Shown piece after piece: positions 8,759 to 20,328 of a stretch of DNA of 64,000 nt. Position numbers and translations under genes: made by a program. The stretch comes from Artemisia argyi (lineage: Eukaryota > Streptophyta > Magnoliopsida > Asterales > Asteraceae). Location of the stretch: contig CM060691.1 of NCBI GenBank assembly GCA_030686995.1, forward strand, positions 60,588,338-60,652,337, given 5' to 3'. Positions within the stretch are counted from its first letter, which is position 1; each line of letters starts with the position of its first letter. The notes beneath the pieces were generated by a model. That model was not told where the DNA came from, made no database searches, and saw nothing but the letters and a program-made list of their open reading frames with translations.

Positions 8759-11699
8759 GCCAAATTTTGATTGAGCCCGAACCGTCTTACTATTATTGAC
8801 CAAGGTCAACAAGTCAAAGACAGCCTAGAATCAATACTCCGGTGATAGTATAGTGTATTCCCGGGTCGTTAAAGTCCCGACGAGATTGAAATGGTGCTTT
8901 TGGAATCGTTTATGAGAAAGTGGCACTGAGGACAGTAGCCAGATGATGTGGGATTGGTATTGCTACTGTTATTTTGGTATTGACAAACAGAAATAATATT
9001 CACAATAATCAGATACCAGATATATGCACAAATTGACAATTAAGATCACGTATCGGACTGGAAAAGTGGGTTTTTTGTAATTATGAAACTACAGGGGGTG
9101 CTTTTGACACTTTTCAAAACTTAGAATTAAAAATGAAAAAGAAATTATAAAAGTGATTAAAATAATATTAAATTACTATTTAATTAATTAAACTATTTAA
9201 AATCTAAATTAAAACCTAATTTAAATAAACTAAAAATGACAAATGATTTAAATTATACTAAAAATTAACAAAAATATTTTCTAAACCTAAATTAGAACTT
9301 AAAGAAAATATAAAAAATTAAAAATAATATTTTTGTCTTTTTGTGGTTTTGTAATTAATTAAAAACTATTTAACTTAATTAAACTAATTAAACTACTTTT
9401 AATTTATATTAATACTAAATTAACTTGGAAAATTAAGATAAAATTTATAAAATTACTTAACCATTACAGGAATCCTACAAAATTATAAAAACTCTAAAAT
9501 TTATATTTTAAGATTAATCTACTAATTAATTACCTTTTAATTAACTTAAGTCTATTTTAAACAAATAAAATAAGAAAACTAGAAAATGAACAGTAGAATC
9601 TTAAAATTTATTTTCTAAAAACTTATTATACTATATTAGAACTAGAAAAATTATAAAAACTAGATTTAACCTTATAAAAACTAATTAAGCTATTTAATAT
9701 TTGATATTAATTAATAATAAAGAAAATTAAAATTAAATCTAATTAGCACTAAATGACAAAATAAAAATCTGAAAAATTTATTAAAATTACTTTAATATAT
9801 GAGGTATTTAATAAAAATATAAAAATACTAGTTACTTAATTAAAATCTAAAAATGAAAAATTAAACTTAACTTGAATTAAATAGAAACTATCACTTATTT
9901 TAAAACTAATTTTTTTTTTCTTTTACAGGACTACTGAACACCTTAAAATGATAAACTTTTATGAAAACACTTGTTGAAATAGCTTATAAATAAGCTATGA
10001 CACCCCCTTGTTCTAAACAGTTGACTTTGGTTGACTGTTTGGTCAATCTGGGTCAAATGGCCTTGGGTGGGGTCCACAATGGTTGAAACAGATACAAATA
10101 AGTTTAACAAACCTAATTAAGCTAGAAACAACCAACAAGAAGCACAAATAAGCTGTGTAAAGAGAAATAAGCACTTATCAATGTTTAAATCTAACACAGA
10201 CTTGGGACAGACTTTAAAGCTTAAACTAAGTGGGGTCCACAGTGACTTAGGTCAAACAAGGAGTCAACCTAAACTCTCTGGTAGGAGGGGGGTTGGGAAA
10301 TCCTATTTAGGAGGTGTGGGGCCTACTGGGTTGGTCACAAAACACCACCAAAGTGGTGGTGTTGAGGTGGTGACTGGGTGAGCAGGGCACAAGCTTGCCC
10401 TGCAGTTGTCTTTGAGGTTGAATGGGACTTAGAATAAATTTTCTAATTATGAAATGAAAACATATTCTCAAACTTGAGTTGGTAAAGAACTAAAACTCCA
10501 ATTTTCACAATACCAATTAAATCACAAAATTCAGAAATCCTTGAGTAAGTTTGGTGAAAACTGGGAATGGGTAACTTTGACTTTTTAAGAAATTTTGAAC
10601 TAGTTGACTTTTATGGATTTCTAAGCTATATTACTGATTGATTTAAGTTAGTTAAGCTATACTAGGACTAAATTAAGCTAGAACTATTCAATATAAGCTA
10701 AGGTGAGGGTTCTTGGACACCAACTGTGTAACAGTTGGTTATAACCTAATGGTGTGAGTGATTTTGACTTTTACCTTGTATATTACCTAAAGAGATGGAC
10801 TGACTGAGCTTATATGACCCTATGTTACTATTATGAAACACAAATTTACCCTAAAACTCAGTTAAGCTCACTGAGCAAACCTGAGCCAAACACCCCTTAT
10901 TCCAACTGTTTTAAAGATTTTCAAAGCAGATTAATGTCCTAAGCCTCTAATCTGATCTCATACCCTTAAAACATCATCATAATGGGTCTTTTAAACACAA
11001 TTAAACAATAATAACAACACAAGAACACTTAATCAAAGATTATCTTATATGACTGTTTTTTCAAGAAAACTTAACAACTCAAGAAAACAATAAACAAGCT
11101 ATTAATATTAACCTATAACAACATCTAACAACATATAATAAGCAAGAAACAACAAGTATTACAGCTATTAAGATAGTAAACAGTAATATGCTATAAATTG
11201 AGAGAAATTGCTTACAATATTGAGTTTATGCCACACTGAGAACCAAGAACTTAGTACCACACCTAAATGCTCTCCATAGAGCTCTAATTACCAAAGCCAT
11301 CCAAAATTAACTTTGCTCCCAGCTTTGCTCACCAAGAACACTTAACTTTGACTTTCTTTGACCTTTTTTTGTATTTTGAATTTTTTATTTCTAAACTGAT
11401 TTAAGTTATTACTAATAGCTTAAATAAGCTTATAAGGGAGCTTATATGTTCTAGGAGTCCATTACAAACTACTTAAAACAACAATTGATATAATGCAAGA
11501 TATAGAAAACAAATTAAAACTGCATAACTTGAATTAATAATAGAAACTTGAATTTTTATAACTGAACTGAGTTTAATACAACAAAATAAAGAGGTTACCA
11601 CTGCTTAATAGCTTGGGTGTACCTAAAATTGAAATTGACAATTATACGACATAAGATAAAACTAAATTAACTAACTACTCTTCCTCTTGCATCCATCTT

Positions 11700-11710
11700 C
11701 TATTTATAGC
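11700..11710 (-). promoter_or_regulatory. TATA box in the Athila 3' LTR
   Basis: GCTATAAATAG on the minus strand. The equivalent in the 5' LTR is at about 23261-23271. In this copy it would fire outward into the flank at 8.7 kb. Confidence 0.5.
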
Positions 11711-12119
11711 CCTCAATTAGGGTTCACCACTGCATTTCAATCATTTCCCACCTTTTTGTTCAATCTTTGGTCCACTCATGATGCTCCACGTAATTTGGCG
11801 GGAAAATCTGCTTTTGCATCTTTGGTCTGATACACGCAAAGGAGGGGGTAGCATTAATTGTGGGGGGTCATGGGTAGGTATAGGGAGGTGGGAGCATTTA
11901 TTGTGGGGGGTAGTAGCTTGTGATTGGAGGAGAGGGGAGGTCGACTACAAGTGGTGGTGTGTGTGTGTGAGTCTGAGAGGGAAGAGGAGAAGGGAGAGGG
12001 TTGTTTGACTGGGAGGTTTGACCTGGGGGTGGGCTGGTTTGTAACTGGGCTTAGGATTAGGATTGGGCCTGGAGTGGACTTAGGTTTAGTTTATATTTGG
12101 TCCGGTTTGGTTTTTTTAG

Positions 12120-12610
12120 CTTAAATAACAAAAGGACCAAATTTGTAATAAATGCAAACTTGAGGGACTGGTTTTGTAACTTTCCCAAAATTATCATAGG
12201 GACCAATCTTGACAAGGATGCATAGTACATGGGTATTTTTAATGTTTTTCAATTTTTAAATACCCGGGGACCTTTTCTGTAAATTCACCAATCTCCAGGG
12301 ACCATTCTTGTAATTTTCTGAATTTGTGAAGGGTTAAACCTGTAAATATCAAATGTTAACATAAAGGACCAATTTTGTCATTTATAAATAGTATAAGGTT
12401 TATTTTGAATATTTTCTTATTTTTTAAACCTTAGGGACTAATTTTGACACTTTTCCAAAGTTGAGGGACCATAGTTGTAATTTTATGATTTTTAACTTCA
12501 AAGGACTTTTCCTAACAACTTATGAATCCCAAGGACCTTTTATGATATTTTTACAAGTTTTGAGTGATCAGGGACTAGTTTTGCCAATTTATGAAACTTG
12601 AGGGACTGAA
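12120..12610 (-). repeat. Degenerate GGGACC-phrase array in the LTR U3
   Basis: On the plus strand about a dozen variants of GGGACCAATTTTGTAA occur every 30-45 bases. The same array is at about 23682-24171 in the other LTR. It lies between the LTR start and the TATA box. Confidence 0.65.
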
Positions 12611-12784
12611 ACTGCCAATTATGCAAACTTTGTACGTTTTTCATTTGTTTTTGCATATTTTGTGTTTGAAACATATAAAACACACCTCTAAGATATTTTA
12701 AGCATTTTGATACATATTCGGGTGTTTTTGTATGTTTTGGCAGCTCAGATTGGTATAAAATGATGAGTATTTACACACTCATCA

Positions 12785-12795
12785 ATCCCCCACAC
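12785..12795 (-). other. Polypurine tract of the Athila element
   Basis: The minus strand reads GTGTGGGGGAT directly before the 3' LTR start TGATGAG. This is the expected place and composition for the plus-strand DNA primer. Confidence 0.75.
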
Positions 12796-12851
12796 TAAAC
12801 TATTGCTAGTCCCTAGCAATATTTTATGAAGTTTTAATGGATTTGAAAGAA

Positions 12852-13240
12852 CTCTTTACCAAAAGCCATCACTTCTGGAGTAGCCAGATGTAAGAACTGT
12901 GGCACACCTGATAACCGTGTGATTTTGAGCAAACCACCAGCTGTCAACGGATTTGATTAGTCTTTACCAAAAGCCGTTTGCTTCTGGACTAGCCAACTCT
13001 TGATGGAATAGTCAACATCTTGGTGAGCTGATTACCAATTATGGATTTTCCACGGCCTTTACCACAAGCCATAATCTTGCGGGCTAGCCAGCTCATTTGC
13101 TTATGAGGATGCGGGGGAGCTGAGGAACCATGCAAGTTTTTGGCAAACTGCCAGCCATCAACAGATTTGATTTGTCTTTACCAAGAGCCGTTTGCTCCTG
13201 GACTAGCCAATCCCTTTGTCATATAGACTTTGGCGGACTG
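12852..13240 (-). repeat. Four-copy degenerate tandem repeat downstream of pol
   Basis: The phrase CTTTACCAAAAGCC…GGACTAGCCA recurs at about 12853, 12961, 13059 and 13166, with a spacing of about 98-108 bases. It lies in the non-coding tail where Athila elements often carry an env-like ORF. Confidence 0.7.
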
Positions 13241-13341
13241 ATAACCACAAAAATTTTGGAATAAAGTGAAAAATTTTGAAAAAATTTTTGGCCTAAAATG
13301 GGGGTACTTGGAAAGTTTTGTGATAAAATTCGTAAGAATTT

Positions 13342-13366
13342 CCCCCCCCCCCCCCCCCCCCCCCCC
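13342..13366 (+). repeat. 25-base C homopolymer
   Basis: A run of C (G on the element's sense strand) in the non-coding tail. Confidence 0.9.
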
Positions 13367-13495
13367 ACACTAGAACTGAATATTGTCCTCAATATTCAAA
13401 GTCCCGGCTATTATGCCGAATCTCTGAATGGAAAAGCAAATATTCGATTCTAACTGTGGAAATTTCTATTTTTCACTTTATTTTATCTGTACATA

Positions 13496-13498
<3 letters not shown>

Positions 13499-13535
<37 letters not shown>
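13499..13535 (+). repeat. 37-base T homopolymer
   Basis: A run of T (A on the element's sense strand) just before the hairpin repeats. It may come from a poly(A)-like slippage tract. Confidence 0.9.
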
Positions 13536-13538
<3 letters not shown>

Positions 13539-13546
13539 CGCTACCT

Positions 13547-13872
13547 CCCAGGCTTGTGTTAGGTTTACCACGCAAGCTAATCACTTGTGAATGATTAACT
13601 GTAATAAATTTGCCCTAACAGCCCGGGAGTTGAATGATAAAGTTTATAATATACATACATCTTCCAGGTTTGTGTCAGGTTTACCACGCAAGCTAATCAC
13701 TTGTGAATGATTAACTGTAATAAATTCTCCCTGACAGCCTGGAAGATGAATAATATACATACACATCCCAGGCTTGTGTCAAGTTTACCACGCTAGCTAA
13801 TCACTTGTGAATGATTAACTGTAGTAAATTCGTCCTGACAGCCCGGGATTTGAATGACATAATATACATACG
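13547..13872 (-). repeat. Three-copy tandem hairpin repeat
   Basis: Three units of about 105-115 bp start near 13547, 13661 and 13766. In each, CCCAGGCTTGTGTCAGG at one end pairs with CCTGACAGCCCGGG at the other, so every unit can fold into an imperfect stem. The middle is AT-rich and strongly conserved (GCTAATCACTTGTGAATGAT). Confidence 0.85.
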
Positions 13873-14043
13873 AAACATGTTTATTGAATTTTTGAAAAAT
13901 ATTTACTTTTGAAACGGTGGGGGATGGCCATTCCCCCACACTAGGGTGGTAGAAAGTAGAAAGAAGTCAGAAATATGGGTGAAAACCCATATATGTTGCT
14001 AATTTTTGTTTACCGAGTCACTAGCTTGACTCGATCCCCGAAT

Positions 14044-15918
14044 TCATTGGTCCATGGGGAAAGTTTGGAGATCCGGGACAACCATGGGTGGTGTGTCCTC
14101 TCCAAAATAATGTTTCAATCTGTGACCATTCACTTTGAAGTTGGGACCTTCGGTTTGAGATAACTCAACAGTCCCGTATGGGTATACTTTAGCAATAGTG
14201 AATGGTCCAGTCCATCGGGTTTTTAATTTCCCCGAGAAGATCTTTAATCTGGAATTAAAAAGAAGGACTCTGTCACCGACGTTGAAAACTCGGTTCTTAA
14301 TCTTAGAGTCGTGAATCTTCTTTGTCTTTTCTTTGTAGATCAAAGAGTTCTCGTAGGCCTGATCACGAAGTTCATTTAATTCATTGATTTGAACCTTACG
14401 GTGATCACCCGCTTTATGAAGGTCGTAGTTAGCATGTTTCAAGGCCCAGTAGGCTTTGTGCTCGAGCTCGATCGGTAAATGACACGCCTTCCCGTATACA
14501 AGCTTGTATGGAGTACACCCGATGGGTGTTTTGTAAGCTGTACGGAAGGCCCAGAGTGCATCATCTAGTTTATCCGACCAGGAAGCACGGTTTTCACCTA
14601 CTGTTCTCTCAAGAATCCGTTTAATACCACGGTTGGAAACCTCCACCTGCCCACTTGTTTGGGGGTGATATGCGGTGGAAAGACGATGAGTAACACCGTA
14701 CTTAAGCATGACTTTTGCAAACTGATCGTTGCAAAAGTGAGTACCGCGATCACTAATAATGGCACGTGGGGTTCCAAAACGAGCAAAGAGGGATTTCAAA
14801 AATTTCACGACTACTCGGGCATCATTAGTGGGTAAGGCCTTTGCCTCAACCCATTTTGACAAATAGTCAACAGCCACGAGTATGTATTTGTTTCCGTGAG
14901 AAGATGGGAATGGCCCCATAAAGTCAATGCCCCAGACGTCAAAGATTTCACAAACTTGAATAGCATTTTGTGGCATTTCGTTCTTTTGTGAAATATTCCC
15001 GTGACGCTGACAAGCATCACAGGCTTTGACTAACTCGTGGGCATCCTTGTAGATTGTGGGCCAATAGAAACCGGAATCAAACACCTTTTTGGCGGTGTAG
15101 TTAGGACTATGGTGGCCCCCAGTGGGTCCAGCATGGCAAGCCTTGAGGATATCAGTGGCTTCCTGTCCGTATACACATCGCCTGATGACTTGATCGGCAC
15201 AGATTTTGAAGAGGAAGGGGTCGTCCCAGAAGTAATGTTTAACGTCTTTGAAGAATTTTTTCTTTTGTTGGGACGTTAACCCCTTCACTATGAAGTTACC
15301 CGCATGGTAATTTGCAAAGTCGGCAAACCATGGGGTAGTAGAGTCACCACGAAAAGCAACCGCATTGAGTGTCTCGAGAGGAAATGTTTCATTTATTTCC
15401 TTTTTCTCGGACACATCTTGATGAGGGTTCTCTAATCGTGAGAGATGATCAGCAGCAAGGTTCTCGGCTCCTTTTTTATCACGGATAATGATATCAAATT
15501 CCTGGAGGAGGAGAACCCAACGAAGAAGCCTCGGCTTTGCATCTTGTTTTGCAAATAGGTATTTCAAAGCCGAGTGATCTGTGTACACTACGCATTTAGT
15601 CAAGATTAGGTATGACCGGAATTTCTCGAAGGCATACACCACAGCTAGGAGTTCTTTTTCAGTGGTGGTGTAATGACCTTGAGCCTCAGTCATAGTTTTG
15701 CTTGCGTAGTGTATGGGCTGAAAGTATTTTGCTTTTCGTTGCCCCAAGACCGCACCTATGGCAAAATCACTAGCATCGCACATAAGCTCAAAAGGTTGGT
15801 CCCAATCGGGGGCAACAAGAATCGGTGCCTCGGTAAGCTTTTTCTTTAGTGTTTCAAAAGCTTCGATGCACTCAGGAGAGAAGATGAAAGGAGCATCCTT
15901 CTCGAGGAGATGGGTCAT
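14044..15918 (-). CDS. Athila pol part 2: RNase H and integrase
   Basis: 624 residues. RNase H lies at about residues 40-165 ([22 protein letters not shown] and [10 protein letters not shown] give the acidic residues). The integrase zinc region is at about 262-310 (CHAG…GGHH…CDACQR). The integrase core has D in GIDFMGP (~330), D in SDRGTHF (~390) and E in GQVEVSNR (~425), with exactly 35 residues between the last two (D,D-35-E). A short C-terminal chromatin-facing region follows ([15 protein letters not shown]). The frame opens at an ATG that overlaps the stop of the upstream frame by four bases (ATGA). This is not a designed overlap: the segment that normally links reverse transcriptase to RNase H is partly missing. 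The domain itself looks undamaged. Confidence 0.93.
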   Translation of the reverse strand: MTHLLEKDAPFIFSPECIEAFETLKKKLTEAPILVAPDWDQPFELMCDASDFAIGAVLGQRKAKYFQPIHYASKTMTEAQGHYTTTEKELLAVVYAFEKFRSYLILTKCVVYTDHSALKYLFAKQDAKPRLLRWVLLLQEFDIIIRDKKGAENLAADHLSRLENPHQDVSEKKEINETFPLETLNAVAFRGDSTTPWFADFANYHAGNFIVKGLTSQQKKKFFKDVKHYFWDDPFLFKICADQVIRRCVYGQEATDILKACHAGPTGGHHSPNYTAKKVFDSGFYWPTIYKDAHELVKACDACQRHGNISQKNEMPQNAIQVCEIFDVWGIDFMGPFPSSHGNKYILVAVDYLSKWVEAKALPTNDARVVVKFLKSLFARFGTPRAIISDRGTHFCNDQFAKVMLKYGVTHRLSTAYHPQTSGQVEVSNRGIKRILERTVGENRASWSDKLDDALWAFRTAYKTPIGCTPYKLVYGKACHLPIELEHKAYWALKHANYDLHKAGDHRKVQINELNELRDQAYENSLIYKEKTKKIHDSKIKNRVFNVGDRVLLFNSRLKIFSGKLKTRWTGPFTIAKVYPYGTVELSQTEGPNFKVNGHRLKHYFGEDTPPMVVPDLQTFPMDQ

Positions 15919-18900
15919 AGGCCGGGCAATCTTAGAAAAATCTTGGATAAACCTACGGTGGTGGGATGAGGTAATTTGGCAATGACATCGATTTTAGCTC
16001 TGTCAACCTCGATCCCGTTTTTTGAAATTTTATGGCCGAGGACAATGCCCTCCTTGACCATAAAGTGGCTCTTCTCCCAGTTGAGACTTAGATTCGTTTC
16101 TTTGCAACGTTTAAGCATCTGTTCCAAGTGGGAGAGGCAAGTCTGAAATGAATCCCCGATGACTGAAAAGTCATCCATGAATACCTCCATAGTTTTCCCG
16201 ATCATGTCGGAAAAAATGGACATCATGCACCTCTGGAACGTGCCTGGTGCATTACATAAGCCGAAAGGCATACGTCTGTAGGCAAAAGTTCCGTAGGGGC
16301 ATGTGAAGGTAGTCTTCTCTTGATCCTGGGGATCAATGGGGATTTGGAAGTAACCCGAGAAACCATCGAGGAAGCAGTAGTATTCATTCCCCGCAAGTCT
16401 TTCGAGCATTTGGTCCATAAAAGGGAGAGGAAAATGGTCTTTACGGGTGGCTTCATTTAACTTTCGATAGTCAATACAAACACGCCAACCCGTGACCAAA
16501 CGAGTTGGAATCAACTCGTTATCCTCGTTGGTGACAACGGTAATGCCACCCTTTTTAGGAACACAATGAATTGGGCTAACCCAAGGACTGTCAGATATAG
16601 GGTAAATCAATCCCGCATCAAGAAGTTTAAGAACTTCTTGTTTGATAACTTCGTGGATTTTTGGATTTACCCTTCTCTGATGTTGCACAGCTGGTTTAAA
16701 GTCATCCTCCATTAAGATTTTATGAGTACAAAAGTTCGGGCTTATGCCCTTAATGTCGGAGAGTTTCCAAGCAATTGCTTGCTTGTTTAACTTAAGAACC
16801 TTTAGGAGTGCAGCCTTTTCCTCATCTTTTAAGTCTTTGGCAATAATGACGGGTAATTTATTATCACCCTCCAGAAATGCATATTCTAGATGAGGAGGCA
16901 AGTCCTTGAGCTCAACCTCGGGAAAGTCTTCAGTTATTTCAACATTTTTGACTTCCGCTTTATGAAGAATTTGTGGTGACGGAGAGGGTGAAGGATCGTC
17001 ATTTAACAATCTTTCAAGGAGAAGAATGTCCCCCTCCGGGTCAAGATAGTTTTCATCAACTCCATCGGGAATTGAGCTATCTTGAGCAAGAAAAGCCTCG
17101 AGCTCTTCCAAAAGGAAGTCACCTCCCTCAAACGGAGTGAGGGAAGGGGAAGAGTCGGAAATGATCGGGTCAGTAGAAAGACTGCCACTGGATGAGAAAC
17201 CAAGGACTTCTTGGGATGATTCCTCCGACGCAATATCGATGATGTCAATACGGTTAACCGTTTCAGCGTCATAATTGGAGGAATATCTTGAAGTCTGATC
17301 AAGATTGAATGTTATGGCTTCGCCACCAACACGTAGAGTGATTTCTTCTTCGAATACATCGATTAAAGCACGACCCGTTCTTAAGAATCCTCTCCCGAGA
17401 ATGAGAGGGACTCGTGGGTCAGCATCGAAATCAACAATCACAAAATCTGCCGGAAAGTGGAACTTTCCTACTTTCACAAAGATATCTTCGGCAATGCCGA
17501 GAGGACGGGATATAGTACGGTCTGCAAGCTCGAGTGTCATGCAGGTCGGAGTGAGAGTAGGAAGTGAGAGTCTTTTCCAGACTGTGTAAGGCATCAGGTT
17601 AATGCTTGCGCCAAGATCGGCCAAGGCAAAGCATTCAACCATCCCAGGGAAAATACATGGAATGAGAAATTTCCCGGGATCTCCAAGCTTTTCGGGAAGC
17701 TTTTTCAAGAGCACTGCTGAGCAATGCTCGTTAAGAGGAGTTTTTGCCATCTCACAAAGTTTTTCTTTGTTGCTTATCAGATTTTTGATTGTTGAAGCAA
17801 ACTTAGGCATGAGAAGAAGAGCGTCCGCGAAGCTAATATCAAAGTGTAATTCTTGGAAAATTTGATAAAATTTTTCCATCTGATGGTTAGCTTTTTCGCG
17901 GTTCTTTTGTTCAGTCACTCGTGAAGGATATGGAATTGACGGCTTAGGGTTATTCTTTGAGATTTCATCAGGACACACAGGAGGATCAAATACAACTTTC
18001 GGCTTACGAGCCGGGACCGGGACAACTTGAGGGTGGACGTTGTTGGTACCTCCGTTATTAGTAGGAAGTACCTTGTCCGTAGTGACCTCAGGTTCACGTT
18101 CCGCTACCTTAGGAGGAGAAGAAGAGGTAGAGGGAATCGAGGGTCCATTGTATGACACCCCACTTCGGGTAGTGATCGCCTTAACATCGCCCCTCGGGTT
18201 AGCGATCGTGTTGCTCGGTAATGTACCAGAGCTCGAGGGTCGATCATTTAAAGACTTCTGAAGTTCAGAGATAGTCTTGATCAATAGCCGATTTGTTTCC
18301 TCTTGTGCTTTCATGAATTGTTTAATTTCAGCATCTGAGGAAGACGGGGGTGGAACAACGTTTTGGTTTTGAACAGGGGGATTTTGAACACGGTTGTTTT
18401 GGTAATTCCCTTGGTTTTGATTGTTGTTACCCTGAAAAGTGTTTCTCTGATTGAAATTACCCTGATTGTAATTCCCTTGATTCTGGTTTCTTTGAAAATT
18501 TCCTTGAAAACCTTGGTTTTGATTGCCATTTTGAAAATTGTTTTGATTAAACTGGCCTTGATTTTGGTTCGGGTTTTGGAAATTTGAGTTTTGACCTTGG
18601 TTGAAATTCTGATTCGTGTTACGGTTTTGATTTTGGTTAAAACCGGGAGGTCCGAGAAAATTGTTGGAACGATAGCTTAAGAGATTACGGTCCCCTTGCG
18701 GTTGGTAAGAATTACCTCCCGTGTTGTAGGAACCGTTAGCAGCATAAACGTTCTCTTGAGAAAATTCAGCAGTAGCTGGACACTCGGAATACAGATGTGG
18801 GCCCCCACAAGTTTCACAACTTCGGGCCACGGCTTTTATTTGTTGATTTTGAGCCTGATGTTGTATCGTTTGGTTCATTCTCAACACAGCCGTAGAAATA

Positions 18901-19757
18901 TCATCCATCTTTTTGGTAAGAGTGATTATTTCAGGAGATGAAGATGATGAGGGAGTAACGGAATGACATGATGCTTCCCTCTCCGCAGAGGAATCCCAAA
19001 AGTTATGATGGGCAGTCATGTTCTCGATTAAGTCATAGCACTCCTCGGGACGCCTTTTCATAAAGGTCCCACCAGCAGCCGCATTGAGAATGTCTCGGTG
19101 CCTCAATGTTAGACCATTATAGAAGGTATCTATTATGGTAACTTGTAACATATTGTGGTTAGGGCACCGATCAATGGCTAGCTTATAACGTTCCCAAGCC
19201 TCAAAAAGAGACTCATCGGGAAGTTGCCGGAAGTTGCTGATATCATTACGTAACTTGGTAACCATGGATGGTGGAAAATATTTTGCTAAAAACTTGGTTA
19301 CCATTTCATCAAAGGTACGAATAGAATTCTTTGGAAGTCGGTCAAACCATGCAGTGGCATGATGAGCGAGAGAATAGGGGAAGAGGTACAGCCGAAGGGC
19401 ATCATCGGTGACACCATGCTGTTTCATGCTTTGGGTGACCGTGAGATATTTGTCAAGATGCTTATTGGCATCGTCACCCGGTAATCCGTGAAATTGACAT
19501 GAATTCTGGACTTGTTGGATCATGTGATGCTTGAGGCCAAAGTCCGCGGCCCCAATAGTGAGTGGTGCAATAGGCCCACCCCGCCCTTGCATGGTAGGCT
19601 GGCACAGCTCCTCCATCGTTCGGAGATCGGGAGCTGGCTCATCAGGGGGTGGTAATAGTGGTGGTGGTGGCCCAGCGGCCATTTCGGTTTTTGTATTAGA
19701 ACGTAGCTCGGGTACGTCTTTCTGTTTTTTATTCTTTGCTTGAGACCGAGTGCGCAT
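15915..19757 (-). CDS. Athila gag, protease and reverse transcriptase (truncated by frameshift)
   Basis: 1280 residues from ATG 19757 ([12 protein letters not shown]). Gag capsid is at about 60-250 ([34 protein letters not shown]). A zinc knuckle lies at about 313-325 with spacing C-x2-C-x3-H-x4-C, one residue shorter than the usual knuckle. An Asn/Gln-rich tract of about 100 residues follows (366-465). The protease is at about 705-800 with [10 protein letters not shown] and the downstream [10 protein letters not shown]. Reverse transcriptase starts near 1000, with [19 protein letters not shown] and FMDDFSVIG (~1192) as the catalytic site. The last ~11 residues are out of frame: a short deletion near 15950 removes roughly 14 codons of the connection and shifts the frame. 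The virus-like particle and replication proteins would act in the cytoplasm. Confidence 0.93.
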   Translation of the reverse strand: MRTRSQAKNKKQKDVPELRSNTKTEMAAGPPPPLLPPPDEPAPDLRTMEELCQPTMQGRGGPIAPLTIGAADFGLKHHMIQQVQNSCQFHGLPGDDANKHLDKYLTVTQSMKQHGVTDDALRLYLFPYSLAHHATAWFDRLPKNSIRTFDEMVTKFLAKYFPPSMVTKLRNDISNFRQLPDESLFEAWERYKLAIDRCPNHNMLQVTIIDTFYNGLTLRHRDILNAAAGGTFMKRRPEECYDLIENMTAHHNFWDSSAEREASCHSVTPSSSSSPEIITLTKKMDDISTAVLRMNQTIQHQAQNQQIKAVARSCETCGGPHLYSECPATAEFSQENVYAANGSYNTGGNSYQPQGDRNLLSYRSNNFLGPPGFNQNQNRNTNQNFNQGQNSNFQNPNQNQGQFNQNNFQNGNQNQGFQGNFQRNQNQGNYNQGNFNQRNTFQGNNNQNQGNYQNNRVQNPPVQNQNVVPPPSSSDAEIKQFMKAQEETNRLLIKTISELQKSLNDRPSSSGTLPSNTIANPRGDVKAITTRSGVSYNGPSIPSTSSSPPKVAEREPEVTTDKVLPTNNGGTNNVHPQVVPVPARKPKVVFDPPVCPDEISKNNPKPSIPYPSRVTEQKNREKANHQMEKFYQIFQELHFDISFADALLLMPKFASTIKNLISNKEKLCEMAKTPLNEHCSAVLLKKLPEKLGDPGKFLIPCIFPGMVECFALADLGASINLMPYTVWKRLSLPTLTPTCMTLELADRTISRPLGIAEDIFVKVGKFHFPADFVIVDFDADPRVPLILGRGFLRTGRALIDVFEEEITLRVGGEAITFNLDQTSRYSSNYDAETVNRIDIIDIASEESSQEVLGFSSSGSLSTDPIISDSSPSLTPFEGGDFLLEELEAFLAQDSSIPDGVDENYLDPEGDILLLERLLNDDPSPSPSPQILHKAEVKNVEITEDFPEVELKDLPPHLEYAFLEGDNKLPVIIAKDLKDEEKAALLKVLKLNKQAIAWKLSDIKGISPNFCTHKILMEDDFKPAVQHQRRVNPKIHEVIKQEVLKLLDAGLIYPISDSPWVSPIHCVPKKGGITVVTNEDNELIPTRLVTGWRVCIDYRKLNEATRKDHFPLPFMDQMLERLAGNEYYCFLDGFSGYFQIPIDPQDQEKTTFTCPYGTFAYRRMPFGLCNAPGTFQRCMMSIFSDMIGKTMEVFMDDFSVIGDSFQTCLSHLEQMLKRCKETNLSLNWEKSHFMVKEGIVLGHKISKNGIEVDRAKIDVIAKLPHPTTVGLSKIFLRLPGL

Positions 19758-20303
19758 GCACTAAAAACAATTTTTCAACACAAGTTCGAGGCAAAACCAC
19801 AGTGAACTTAAATCAATAATCACAAGTGAGCAGCTTCTTTGAAAAAGGTACACTACTCACAGGAATACAAAGGCAAGTTTTAATCTTAAGTTTGGGAACT
19901 TATTATGGGTTTATTATTTGATTTTTGAAAAACTGCTTTAGGCTTATGGGTGTGTGTGCAGAAAACTTGGGAAATATTTTTGGAACTGATTCGTTAACCG
20001 AAATCGTCCCTTTAAGATTACTCGCAGGCTGGCGGGAGGAAGTAAATAGGTTTCCTCTTCAGTTCGCAATTTAATGTCAGAACTTACCTTAAACCAACTG
20101 TTTCAGGTTGTAATCTTAAAGAACACGAAGTAATTTAACTTCACAGTTTGTTTTTGATTGTTTTTAATTTTTTTGGTGTTTCTCAACACTTCAGGAAAAG
20201 TGTTAATGAACGTTTTTGATATGATTATGTTTTAAAAAAAACTTTTTACAGGGAGGGTTTTGAAACCACTAAACTTAAAACGATTTTATAAAACACGCAA
20301 CAA
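19758..20303 (-). other. Athila 5' leader
   Basis: 546 bases between the primer site and the gag ATG. This is the expected place for packaging and dimerisation signals. No ORF or clear structure is recognised. Confidence 0.6.
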
Positions 20304-20323
20304 CCTCCCCGGCAGCGGCGCCA
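20304..20323 (-). other. Primer-binding site, tRNA-Asp type
   Basis: The minus strand reads TGGCGCCGCTGCCGGGGA plus two bases, five bases after the 5' LTR end. It is one base away from the complement of the plant tRNA-Asp 3' end, the usual Athila/Tat primer. Confidence 0.85.
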
Positions 20324-20328
20324 AATTT

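Larger units (their letters stand above)
8768..12784 (-). repeat. Athila 3' LTR (left copy)
   Basis: 4017 bp with termini TGATGAG…CTCAATCA on the minus strand. It aligns with 20329-24346 at a constant offset of 11561, shifting to 11562 after a missing G near 11845. Differences seen: C/T near 8790 and A/G near 10885. The first third (plus-strand left, 9100-9930) is extremely AT-rich. Confidence 0.95.

Noticed and set aside
10181..12124. Short ORFs in the Athila LTR (also at 21742-23686)
   Set aside because: Present in both LTR copies only because the LTRs are identical; short, no domains, and one is broken by the 1-bp indel.
12785..14043. Env-like gene downstream of pol
   Set aside because: No ORF above about 60 codons on the sense strand; the region is tandem repeats and homopolymers.
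15037..15279. Plus-strand ORFs inside gag-pol
   Set aside because: Antisense shadows of a well-supported coding frame.
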